From Candidatus Omnitrophota bacterium (GTDB taxonomy: Bacteria; Omnitrophota; Gorgyraeia; Gygaellales; Profunditerraquicolaceae): a stretch of DNA of 42,763 nucleotides. A program made the position numbers and the translations under genes. A model generated the notes under the pieces. The model was not told the DNA's origin and did not search any database. It saw only the letters and a list, made by a program, of their open reading frames with translations. Where the stretch lies: assembly GCA_028715785.1 (NCBI GenBank), contig JAQURC010000009.1:19539-62301 (forward strand), read 5' to 3'. The first letter of the stretch is position 1. Every line of letters starts with the position of its first letter. Positions 9,001 to 15,202 of the stretch are shown in pieces.

Positions 9001-11675
9001 CAGTCTCTCAGGCAGCGCGGGTAAAAATTGAAGACCCGAACGACAATACAGTATTCGATATCTCCAATGCTGATTTTAAGATAAGAGGCAATTTTGTTTT
9101 AACCAGCCCCAACGGAGCTGAACGCTGGATTACCGATGAGGTCCACGCGATAACCTGGGCCACAACCGGGACCGTAGCCAATGTAAAACTGCAGTATTCT
9201 AAAGATAATTTTGTTTCAGACATAAATACTATTGTTGTTTCCACTCCTAACACAAATACGTATAACTGGACGATCCCCGACGACCGATCGACCACGGTGA
9301 AGGTCAGGGTCTTGGATGCCAGCGATGATACCGTCAATGCGGTATCGGCCGCCAATTTTAAGATAGACTATTATACGATAACCTGGATCCTAAAAGACCT
9401 TCTAACCAACGAGCAATTAACCAACCTTTCCGTGGTTGAAAAGGATACGGCTAGTTTAACTACGCTGAATTGGCAGACAGCCGGGCAGACTTCGCCTGTA
9501 ACGCATCAAACCAAATATGGGTTATGGACTGCCACCTGGTCCTGCTCCGGCTACGGCGATAAAGCCCAGAATTACGCGGCCAATTCCGATCAGACATTTA
9601 CCTTATATATGGAAACGACAGTTATACACATATGGCGTACGTATTCGGAATTCGCGTATAATTCCACAGGCGACAGGCTGGATGTAAGCTCATGGCTGGA
9701 AAGAGACGGCGGCGTGGTTTCCGGCGCTGTTTCCGTTAAGGTTGATATTTATGATGCTGGCGTCTTAATTAAAACATTGACTTCAAATACGCCTAGCGAA
9801 GGTGGATTTTTTAACCTAGATTGGGCTCCTTCCGGTTTGTCGGCGAGCAAGGTTTATACTACTGTTACCGAAATTACCAATGCATCCGGCGCAAAATTCA
9901 AGACACCCGGCTCATTTGAAATTACCGCCGCCAAGCGGCTCGAAGAGATGCAGACAACGGTTAATTCTGTCCTGGATAAGCCCATGTCCCAGGTGAATGC
10001 GGATTTACAGGCAACGTTAGCTGCACAAACAGCGACTATTGATACCAAGATGACCGAGCAGACCAATGTTATTACCCAGAAAACCGATGAAATGAAGGCC
10101 GCGATAGATACGAGCTTGAGTAGTTTTGAGACAAAAACTACTGAGGCCATCACCAAGCTGCAGTCAGGCGCAGATAAAGCGGTTTCTGCCGGCGCGACCC
10201 TTGAGGCAACTGCGAAAAGATTTTCCTGGCAGGCCTCTGTTTCTCCCGATCCTGCATTAACCGACGATACGATCACCTTATCTTGCCAAGGGCAGCCGGG
10301 GTTATTTCCTGTCTTAGTTATCTACAGCTGGGATAATAAAACCATCGTAGATAACGTAGTTTTAAAGGACACCAGCGGCCAGGGGCTTTATACCTATGAG
10401 TTTGAAGCAGATAGCCGGTTTACTGCAGGCAAGGCTTATACTTATGTGATTACCGAACAGAGTACCGGCGGTATGGTCTCTGGTTCAGGAATGGTGGAGA
10501 GTATGGGTATCACTACGGTAGCGGGTTTAGCCGCGGCCGCTCCGGAAGCAGAGCGGGCAGCCAAGCAGGCATTGGATGCGATCCAGGCGGTGGAGACAAT
10601 TTTGGGATCCAAAGATAATACCAATATCTCCCTTAGTTTGAAAAATCTTAAGGAATCGATAGATAGATTGCCCGAAACCATAGCAAAAGAAGGACCTTCC
10701 GTGCGCCTCACCAGCTCTTTGAATGAAATCTCGGAGAGGGTAAAAAAATTAGCCGGCGATGAAGGTTATAATATGAATAAATTATTGGAACAGGCCATCA
10801 GTGAGTCTCCGACCGTTAAAGATATACGCGGTAAAACCGAGGCGATTAATTCGGTTATCGATCTTTTAATGCGGCTCTTTGAGGCAAAATTCGGCGGCAT
10901 AGATGCCCCGATTATCTCGACTTCTCTTCAGCCGGGCAGCGTAAAATTCCGCATTGTGGCGATGAACCCCTCTAAAGTCAGGGCGCAGTCGGTAGAGGTT
11001 AAATATAATTTACCCTCCGAGGTAAAACCCAAAGATATTATGGATACAGGCGGGTTGGACCTGGAATATGATTCTGAAAAGTCTATTTATTATATGCATA
11101 AACCGGAATTCGAGCTTTTGCCCGCAGAAGTTAAGGTTTATGAAGTAGAAGTTGAAGATGTCTGGGTTATCCAGGAGAAAAAACTCGATAGCTTAAGAAA
11201 ACGCGTGGACAATATCATGGATAAGTTACAGAAAACCCCGTATTATGAAAAGGGCAAAGAGATAGCCGATACTATCTATCCGCGTTTAGATGAGATAGCT
11301 GTTTCTCAAAAAGACGATTCAGTCAATCGTGAGCAGCATATAGGTATTTATCGCCAGAATCTTTTGACCTTAGAGCAGATCAAAGAAGATATCGGCCGGA
11401 TGGAGAAGATCCTGGTTACTGCCGGAGGCCCCGCTTCCCCTGAAATGTTGTCTAAAACCAGGATAAAGGCGGATGAACCCACCAAGACAATGACCTGGAT
11501 ATTGGTATTTGTCATTATTGTCTTTATCGGCCTCTTAACGGGTGTGCTTTTCTTTACCTGGCACCGCCAGGCGCGCCTGACCCGCGAAGAACTTTTGTCC
11601 GCTAAAGAATCTGCTTTTCCGGAACCTGATTTAAAGGAAGAACAGGAAAGTAAAGAGACCGAAATAAAAGAATAA
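3..11675 (+). CDS. Giant surface repeat protein (5' truncated by window edge): ~33 tandem Ig-like/Kre9-KNH-type domains, membrane-proximal coiled-coil region, C-terminal TM helix, short acidic cytoplasmic tail
   Basis: Open frame from the window edge; about 33 repeats of [GSLTVTAPNGGExWxVGxSxNITWxxxGxIxNVKLEYSTDGGxxYPNxIxxSTPxxxxYxWTIPDxIxxxVKVRISDxxDxxVxDxSNANFKIK]; C-term TM MTWILVFVIIVFIGLLTGVLFF followed by KEEQESKETEIKE tail. Confidence 0.9.
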   Translation, partial: VKLEYSTNAFSDELQTVVIAASTDATGTPAGTYKYTWTIPDAISATVRARITNNADTTVKDISDGNFKIIGSFILTAPNGAEQWTVGQSYSITWTKTGSITNAKIEYSTNGGATYPNIIIASTPAGGLSYSWTIPDTISATVKVKISDASDATVFDESNANFTILGGFTVTAPNGGEVWTVNESRNITWNTAGTVANVKLEYSTDGGGTYPNVIIATTPNNNLYAWTVPDNITNGARIKVSDASNANAFDTSNANFKIRGSLTVTAPNGAEAWPINSTQNITWNKVGSITNVKLEYSTNAFSDELQTFLITASINATTGTPYSWLIPDKPSATVKVRISDVSDSTVYDLSNANFSIKGSLWVTSPNGGETWVVGNTNNITWTKFGSIANVELRYSTDGGTTYPVGNIIIASTPASTLTYSWTIPDAISTQLKVKIADAGDASVFDESNANFTIKGSVTVTSPNGGETWIVGENRNITWTRTGSFINVKLEYSTNGFTDELQTTVITASILAAPLTYAWTVPDAIGTNLKVRISDAADATVTDVSNGTFTIKGALTLTAPNGAETWIVGESRNITWNRTGSIANVKLEYSTDAGVSYPNVITASTSAATGTYAWTIPDVIGNQLRVRVTDATDATVFAASAANFTVKGSLTVTAPNGGEAWVVGTSQNITWAKTGTISTVKLEYSTNAFSDELQTVVIAASTDATGTPAGTYKYTWTIPDAISSAVKVRISNTADAAVVDRSDTNFKITGSFTLIAPNGAEQWTVDTVQTINWTRTGSVANAKLEYSTDGGATYPNIIIASIPAGGLSYSWTIPDSVSTACKVKISDASDAGVNDVSNANFAIRGGFAITAPNGGEVWTVGTSQNITWTTTGSVANVKLEYSTDGGIGYPNIIVVSTPNTGTYGWTIPDDISATLKVRISDVNNSQALDVSNNNFKIQGALAIAAPNGAEQWEVATSQNITWTSTGTIANIKLEYSTNGFFDELQTVLITASVPNANTYAWTIPDAISSTVKVRITNVADSTVYDLSNANFTIKGSVVLTAPNGGESWIVGTSYNITWTRTGSIANVKLEYSTNGFSDELQTVSIIASTPAASLSYAWTVPDAIGNIVKVRITDASNATVTDVSNADFSIKGSLTLTAPNGAEIWRVGESRNIAWTKTGSIANVKLEYSTDGGASYPNVIISSSDATTGTYAWIVPDAIGAALRVKITNVADSAVSDVSNANFEIKGSLMLISPNSGEVWSVGSIQPITWSKSGTIADVKLEYSTDGGVIYPNVIIVSTPAAAGSYSWTIPDSISTSVRVKITSIADPAVFDASDANFKIAGSLTLTAPNGGEAWIVGSPQNITWTKTGSIANVKLEYSTDGGASYPNLIAASIDAALGTPYAWTIPDVPSTAVRVKITNTADATIFDASNADFSIKGAFTITSPNGAETWIVGESRNITWIKTGSIANAKLEYSTDGGSNYPNLITASVSAALLSYGWTVPDAIGASLKVKITDVADVTVSDASNTDFTIKGSLTLTSPNGGEVWVVGENRNITWTKTGSIANVKLEYSTDGGASYPNVIISSSDATTGTYAWPVADAIGTTLKVKITNVADVMVNDVSNTDFEIKGSLILTAPNGAETWIVGNNNNITWSRTGSIANVKLEYSADGGLSYPNVIILSTPAAAGSYSWTVPDVIGTTLRVKITNVADATVSDASNANFKIAGSFTITSPNGSEVWIVGESRNISWTKTGSIANAKLEYSTDGGVAYPNMITASIPANLGSYTWTIPDNMSSTVKVRISDVTDPTVLGASNANFKITGSFIITAPNGAEKWPIGSTQAITWTKTGSILNAKLEYSIDGGTSYPYVIIATTPAASLSYNWTVPNTPSITCRVKISDVSDPTVLKTSNADFKIHGAFTLTSPNGGEVWVVGETRNISWNTLGSIANVKLEYSIDGGSTYPNSIVLTTPNTGSYSWTIPDNIGTTLRVRITDVTDPDATAVSAANFKIRGNIIIGAPNGGEAWVVGTLQNITWAKVGTIANVKIEYSTDGGTTYPVENLIAASLDASLGTYAWTIPDAISTTVKVKITNTVDTTVFDDSNNNFIIRGGFTLTSPNGGEKWSVGTSRTITWNTFGTIANVKLEYSTDGGATYPVENVIVASTPNLGSYNWTIPNNISSACKVRVSNAADPGSFDVSDLNFKIMGGFGVTFPIGGEVFVIGSSQNITWTTAGTVANVKLEYSTNGGTSYPNIITAAIPNTNSYTWTVPDAISTTVRVKVSDAADVDAFGASAGNFKIRAGFTLTNPSGGQAWVVASAQNITWTTFGTVDNVKLEYSTDSGATYPNIIIALVLNSGTYAWTIPDAITPAARVRVSDVNDSTAMATSTTNFKIQGSLTITAPVGGEQWTVGSVRTITWDRVGSIPFVKLEFSTDGGTLYAPIVASTANTGSYSWTIPDNISTTVKVRVSDVNDATVNSASAANFKIQAGFTMIAPNGGEIWLVGSSQNITWSTQGTVGFVKLDYSVDGGATFPDIITTSTANTGTYSWTVPDSVSGSVKVRVSNTMDATSYATSNANFRIRTTFTLTSPNGGQQWLVGAVQNITWNTVGTLAGVKLEYSRDGFLTDKQSIAASAAPTGSYAWTIPDAISNTVRVRVSDPNDIGAYKDSSSDFRITARFTVTVPNGAEKWDVGSTQDITWSWAGTVPNVKLEYSTNGGATYPDIIAAAANTGSYTWVVPDTISAQFKIRISDLADATANDVSDANAKIRAKFTVISPNGGEVWTVGASQNITWSTVGTVANVKLDYSTDGGATYLGAITASTANTGTYSWTVPDAISTAVKVRVMSTTDTDAFDASDNDFKIRGALAITSPNGGELWQINLSNNITWNTTGTIPTVKLEYSTDSGSTYPNTIVVSVANTNTYAWLIPDNPTAFARIRITDTADATVYSTSGANFRIQGYFTVTSPNGGEAWIVGSAQSINWSWGGTIPLVKLSYSTDSGTTFPNVINVSAPNGAGGGGNYSYAWTVPDTVSQAARVKIEDPNDNTVFDISNADFKIRGNFVLTSPNGAERWITDEVHAITWATTGTVANVKLQYSKDNFVSDINTIVVSTPNTNTYNWTIPDDRSTTVKVRVLDASDDTVNAVSAANFKIDYYTITWILKDLLTNEQLTNLSVVEKDTASLTTLNWQTAGQTSPVTHQTKYGLWTATWSCSGYGDKAQNYAANSDQTFTLYMETTVIHIWRTYSEFAYNSTGDRLDVSSWLERDGGVVSGAVSVKVDIYDAGVLIKTLTSNTPSEGGFFNLDWAPSGLSASKVYTTVTEITNASGAKFKTPGSFEITAAKRLEEMQTTVNSVLDKPMSQVNADLQATLAAQTATIDTKMTEQTNVITQKTDEMKAAIDTSLSSFETKTTEAITKLQSGADKAVSAGATLEATAKRFSWQASVSPDPALTDDTITLSCQGQPGLFPVLVIYSWDNKTIVDNVVLKDTSGQGLYTYEFEADSRFTAGKAYTYVITEQSTGGMVSGSGMVESMGITTVAGLAAAAPEAERAAKQALDAIQAVETILGSKDNTNISLSLKNLKESIDRLPETIAKEGPSVRLTSSLNEISERVKKLAGDEGYNMNKLLEQAISESPTVKDIRGKTEAINSVIDLLMRLFEAKFGGIDAPIISTSLQPGSVKFRIVAMNPSKVRAQSVEVKYNLPSEVKPKDIMDTGGLDLEYDSEKSIYYMHKPEFELLPAEVKVYEVEVEDVWVIQEKKLDSLRKRVDNIMDKLQKTPYYEKGKEIADTIYPRLDEIAVSQKDDSVNREQHIGIYRQNLLTLEQIKEDIGRMEKILVTAGGPASPEMLSKTRIKADEPTKTMTWILVFVIIVFIGLLTGVLFFTWHRQARLTREELLSAKESAFPEPDLKEEQESKETEIKE
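9..9365 (+). repeat. Tandem protein-coding repeat array, ~280-290 bp unit, about 32 complete copies plus one partial
   Basis: Recurrent PNGxExW...NITW...WTxPD...NFKI motif counted by eye in the translation; near-identical DNA blocks at larger offsets. Confidence 0.9.
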
Positions 11676-11909
11676 ATGCTTTTTGATGTGATTCTCCTAA
11701 GCCCAAGAGAGGTTATTTTTGAAGGACAAGCTAAAAGTGTTATCTTGCCGGGTGAAGAGGGTGTATTTGAAGTCTTATCTTTCCATAAACGGATCCTCAG
11801 CCGTTTAATTTCCGGAAAATTATTTATCGATGAACAGGGCTTTCCCGTAAAAAGAGGGATTGCCAAAGTAGACCAGAATAAAGTAACTATAATCGTAGAA
11901 GAAAAATGA
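11676..11909 (+). CDS. atpC: F1-type ATPase epsilon-like subunit, N-terminal beta-sandwich only (77 aa)
   Basis: MLFDVILLSPREVIFEGQAKSVILPGEEGVFEVLSFHKRILSRLISG resembles epsilon 'xSPExxVFxGEVxSVxLPGxEGxFGVLPxHxPLLSxLxxG'; no C-terminal helical domain; ATG directly follows the upstream TAA. Confidence 0.85.
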   Translation: MLFDVILLSPREVIFEGQAKSVILPGEEGVFEVLSFHKRILSRLISGKLFIDEQGFPVKRGIAKVDQNKVTIIVEEK

Positions 11910-12124
11910 GCCGTAACCTGTCGTTGGTCTTAATTTTTTGTTTCTGTATCCTGGGGCCTTGTGCGGTTTTTGCTGCCGGCACTTTTTCCAGTATCACCGC
12001 TTTAGGCAGGAATCCCTCCAGCGCTCCCAAGATTTTTACGGCGATGATCATTGCTTTGGTTTTTGCCCAGTCTCTGGCGATTATTGCCATGTTGATTGTT
12101 TTTCAGCTTTTTAGTTCCTCTTAA
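11906..12124 (+). CDS. atpE: F-type ATPase c-like subunit (72 aa), essential TM2 carboxylate replaced by Gln
   Basis: GRNPSSAPKIFTAMIIALVFAQSLAIIAMLIVFQLF aligns with c-subunit 'ARNPxxxxKLFxxMILGLAFxEALAIYGLVVAFxL'; ATGA overlap with the epsilon gene. Confidence 0.75.
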   Translation: MSRNLSLVLIFCFCILGPCAVFAAGTFSSITALGRNPSSAPKIFTAMIIALVFAQSLAIIAMLIVFQLFSSS

Positions 12125-12140
12125 AAACGGGAGACCAGAT

Positions 12141-12860
12141 ATGCTTATTGTTTCTTTGATTTTATTTCAGCTTCTTATTTTTGGCGGGCTGATATTCCTG
12201 TTACGCCGCGTATTGACTAAAAACGTTACCGATGCCACAAAACATCTTGAAGAATTAAGCCATGATTATTCCCAGAAAGAACAAAAACTTAACCAGCAGC
12301 TCGAGGAAGCAAAAGAAAAATCGCAGAATATTATCAGGGAGGCTCAAGCGGAAGCAGAGAGGCTGAGAGCGCAAAATATTAAAGACGCGGAAAACCAAAG
12401 GGATTTGATTTTAAATCAGGCGCGCTCTCAAAGCGATACGATTATCCGGCAGGCAGACAAATCGCGCAATGCGCTTATTTCCGAACTGGAAGCCAGGATT
12501 GAAAAAGAAGCAATAAATAAAGCCTGCGACTTAATGCAGGTGACCTTGCCTGAGAAATTCAGGCAGGAGGTGCATCTTTATTGGGTAAAAGAGCTGCTGG
12601 AAGATGGGTTCAGCCAGTTAAGGCACCTGCAATTTCCAAGCGATATCAGCGAAGTCAAGATCACTTGCGCATTCCCCTTAACTGATGAGCAGCGTAAGAA
12701 TCTATCCAAGAAAATAAATGATGTGTTAGGTTATGATGCCCAATTGAAAGAGGAGACCGAACCTAAGGTAGTTGCCGGTTTGATCATTAGTATAGGAAGC
12801 CTGGTCCTAGACGGAAGCCTGAAGAATAAGATCGAAGAGCAGGCCAAGGGTAAAAAATAA
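12141..12860 (+). CDS. F-type ATPase b-delta fusion subunit
   Basis: N-term TM plus long charged coiled coil with AEAER (b type); C-term VKITCAFPLTDEQRKNLSKKINDVLGYDAQLKEETEPKVVAGLIISIGSLVLDGSLKNKIEEQ matches delta C-term 'PLTxEQxxxLxxxLxxxxGxxvxLxxxvDPxLIGGvxvrIGdxViDGSvrxxL'; GGGAG upstream of ATG 12141. Confidence 0.85.
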   Translation: MLIVSLILFQLLIFGGLIFLLRRVLTKNVTDATKHLEELSHDYSQKEQKLNQQLEEAKEKSQNIIREAQAEAERLRAQNIKDAENQRDLILNQARSQSDTIIRQADKSRNALISELEARIEKEAINKACDLMQVTLPEKFRQEVHLYWVKELLEDGFSQLRHLQFPSDISEVKITCAFPLTDEQRKNLSKKINDVLGYDAQLKEETEPKVVAGLIISIGSLVLDGSLKNKIEEQAKGKK

Positions 12861-12890
12861 TCCGCAGCTATAATAAGATTGGAGCGAGCT

Positions 12891-14360
12891 TTGAAGTTTG
12901 AAGTAAGAGAAGTCGGCAAGGTCAAATCTGTGCGCAAATTTATTGTTATGGCTTCAGGGCTTCCTTCTTGCGTGAACGGCCAGATCGTGGAGTTTGCCAA
13001 CGGCACCTGGGGCCTGGTGATGGGGTTTACCGAAGACAAAGTCCAGATCCTGGTTTTAGGCGATGCAACTTCGATCCGGGCAGGAGATGAGGTTTATAAT
13101 AAAGGTAAATCTTTAAATTTACCGGTGGGTGAGGCTTTTATCGGAAGGATGGTTAACGGGCTCTGCCAGCCGCAGGATGATCAAGGGCCGATAGCGGCAG
13201 ATGAAGCTTACCCGGTATTTAAAGTTGCTCCCGGAGTTATGGAGCGTGCCCCGGTTAAGGAGTCCCTGGAGACAGGAACCTTAATTATAGATGCGATTAT
13301 CCCTATTGCCAAAGGGCAGCGCCAGCTGCTTATCGGAGATCGGCTTACGGGCAAGACAACGGTAGCCATCGATGCGATATTAAATCAAAAAGGCAAGGAT
13401 GTTATTTGTATTTATTGTTGCATAGGAAAGCCTTTTTCAGCCCTTGTAAAAATAATCGATACCTTAAAGGAGCACGGTTGCCTTAGTTACACCTGTGTAG
13501 TTACCGGCGTAGCCTCTTTATCCCCGGGAGAACAGTATCTTGCCCCTTACACTGCCTGCATGTTAGGGGAGTATTTTATGCAGAAGGGCCGCGATGTGCT
13601 GGTGGTGTTGGATGATTTGACCAAACATGCCTGGATATACAGGCAGATATCTTTGCTCCTGGAGCGCGCCCCGGGAAGAGAGGCCTACCCGGGAGATATA
13701 TTTTATATTCATTCCCAATTGATGGAGCGCGCCGGTTACCTAAAGGCAGAATTAGGCGGCGGTTCAATGACTTTCCTGCCTATCGTAGACATACTTCAGG
13801 GGGATGTTACCGGCTACATTTCCACAAACCTTATTTCTATGACTGACGGGCAATTGTATTTTTCTACCAGCCTCTTTAACCGGGGTTTTAAACCGGCAAT
13901 CGATTTCGGGCTTTCGGTATCGCGTATCGGCAATAAAGCGCAATGGCCGGCGATGAGGGAGTTAAGTAAAACTCTGCGCCTGGATTACCTTCAATATAAA
14001 GAACTTTTACAGATGACCCAATTGCGCACTAGCGGGCTTTCTAAAGAGGCCGAAAGCAAGCTGGCGCGCGGGGGAGCAATGAATCAATTAATTGTTCAGG
14101 ATAAGAACAAGCCGACCGTTATAGAGGAGCAGATAATTTATCTTTACGCCTTAAATCGCGGGATCCTGGATAATTTATCCGATAACCAGTTAAAGCAGTT
14201 TAGGCAGGAAGCCTTCCTGTTTATAAATAAACACTATCCTGGTTTTTGTAAGGATGTGCGCGCTAAGCAGGAATTAACCGGCGAAATTAAAGAGAAATTG
14301 GAATCTTGCTTTAAAGAATATTTTAAAGCGTTGCTAAAGGGGGATGCTGCCGATAAATGA
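12891..14360 (+). CDS. atpA: F1-type ATPase alpha-like subunit (diverged, short N-terminus)
   Basis: Walker A GDRLTGKTT; LLLERAPGREAYPGDIFYIHSQLMERA; arginine-finger context SVSRIG; TTG start at 12891 (GGAG spaced 6 nt) or TTG 12879. Confidence 0.9.
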   Translation: MKFEVREVGKVKSVRKFIVMASGLPSCVNGQIVEFANGTWGLVMGFTEDKVQILVLGDATSIRAGDEVYNKGKSLNLPVGEAFIGRMVNGLCQPQDDQGPIAADEAYPVFKVAPGVMERAPVKESLETGTLIIDAIIPIAKGQRQLLIGDRLTGKTTVAIDAILNQKGKDVICIYCCIGKPFSALVKIIDTLKEHGCLSYTCVVTGVASLSPGEQYLAPYTACMLGEYFMQKGRDVLVVLDDLTKHAWIYRQISLLLERAPGREAYPGDIFYIHSQLMERAGYLKAELGGGSMTFLPIVDILQGDVTGYISTNLISMTDGQLYFSTSLFNRGFKPAIDFGLSVSRIGNKAQWPAMRELSKTLRLDYLQYKELLQMTQLRTSGLSKEAESKLARGGAMNQLIVQDKNKPTVIEEQIIYLYALNRGILDNLSDNQLKQFRQEAFLFINKHYPGFCKDVRAKQELTGEIKEKLESCFKEYFKALLKGDAADK

Positions 14361-15190
14361 GGACCCTTTCGAACATAAAAAAAGATATAGAATTTAATCA
14401 GGGCCATGCCTCTTTGATCGAGGCCCTGAAGAATATCGCGGTGGCTCAATTCAGGATACACGAACAAAAGCTAAAATCATTCGAAAAAATTATTTCGACC
14501 GTAGAAGATTTTTTTAAACTTATCAATATCGATGATATTAATTGCCCGTTTTTAAGGCCCCAAAAAGGCCTTTTAGGCGTAGTCGTGGTCACTTCCGACA
14601 GCGGCCTTCTGGGCGGGCTTAATCTAAAGGTCATAAACCAGGCTCTTTTGGAATTAGAGAAGACCCCGGGCAAGCTTATCGTGATTGGCGCCTGCGGAAA
14701 GAATTATCTTCGAGAAACTAAATTTTCTTTTGTTTCTTTTGGCGGCGTCAATGATGAACAGCGTTATGTCCAGGCAATGCAGTTAAAGGACTATTGTTTA
14801 GGCAAGGTTGCAGAAGGCGTATTTGGGTCTCTCAAGGTAGTTTATCCGCACCCTATTTCATTCACTGTGCAACGGGTGGAGACGCTGACGTTTTTGCCGT
14901 TTCTACCGGCTCAAAAATCAAATGTCCCTGTCGGCGATTTAATTTTAGAGTCCAGCCCGGCGGATATCATCCAATACCTGGTATCTGTCTGGATAGGGCA
15001 GAAATTTTATGATATCTTTGGTTTAAGCCGCCTGTCGGAATTCGCGGCGCGTTTCGTGCATCTTGAAGAGAGCTCCCAGAAGTTAAAAGATATAGAAAAA
15101 AATTTGAAGCTTCAATATTTTCGCGTAAGGCATGAATTTATTGACAGGAATATGCGCGAGCTTTTTAGCGCAAGGTTATTATATACCTAA
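14357..15190 (+). CDS. atpG: F1-type ATPase gamma-like subunit
   Basis: N-term RTLSNIKKDIEF...LIEALKNIAVAQFR, TSDSGLLGGLNLKV, C-term helix ending MRELFSARLLYT; between alpha and beta; ATGA overlap with alpha. Confidence 0.88.
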   Translation: MRTLSNIKKDIEFNQGHASLIEALKNIAVAQFRIHEQKLKSFEKIISTVEDFFKLINIDDINCPFLRPQKGLLGVVVVTSDSGLLGGLNLKVINQALLELEKTPGKLIVIGACGKNYLRETKFSFVSFGGVNDEQRYVQAMQLKDYCLGKVAEGVFGSLKVVYPHPISFTVQRVETLTFLPFLPAQKSNVPVGDLILESSPADIIQYLVSVWIGQKFYDIFGLSRLSEFAARFVHLEESSQKLKDIEKNLKLQYFRVRHEFIDRNMRELFSARLLYT

Positions 15191-15202
15191 CTAAAAATAG
15201 CG

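Noticed and set aside
389-9355. Numerous minus-strand ORFs of 67-140 aa inside the giant gene
   Set aside because: Antisense frames of the coding repeat; they share the same periodic sequence (e.g. MAIEPVFVQVM...) because the sense repeat is periodic. No independent start signals or domains.
3-9365. Possible CRISPR or noncoding tandem array
   Set aside because: Unit is ~282 bp, in frame and protein-coding with codon-level divergence; no short direct repeats with unique spacers. No CRISPR array seen in the window.
11906-12124. Reading the c-like ORF as an unrelated secreted peptide
   Set aside because: The RNP loop, 20-residue spacing to the ion-site position, ALAI context and location between epsilon and b support a c-subunit homologue, though a cleavable N-term signal cannot be excluded.
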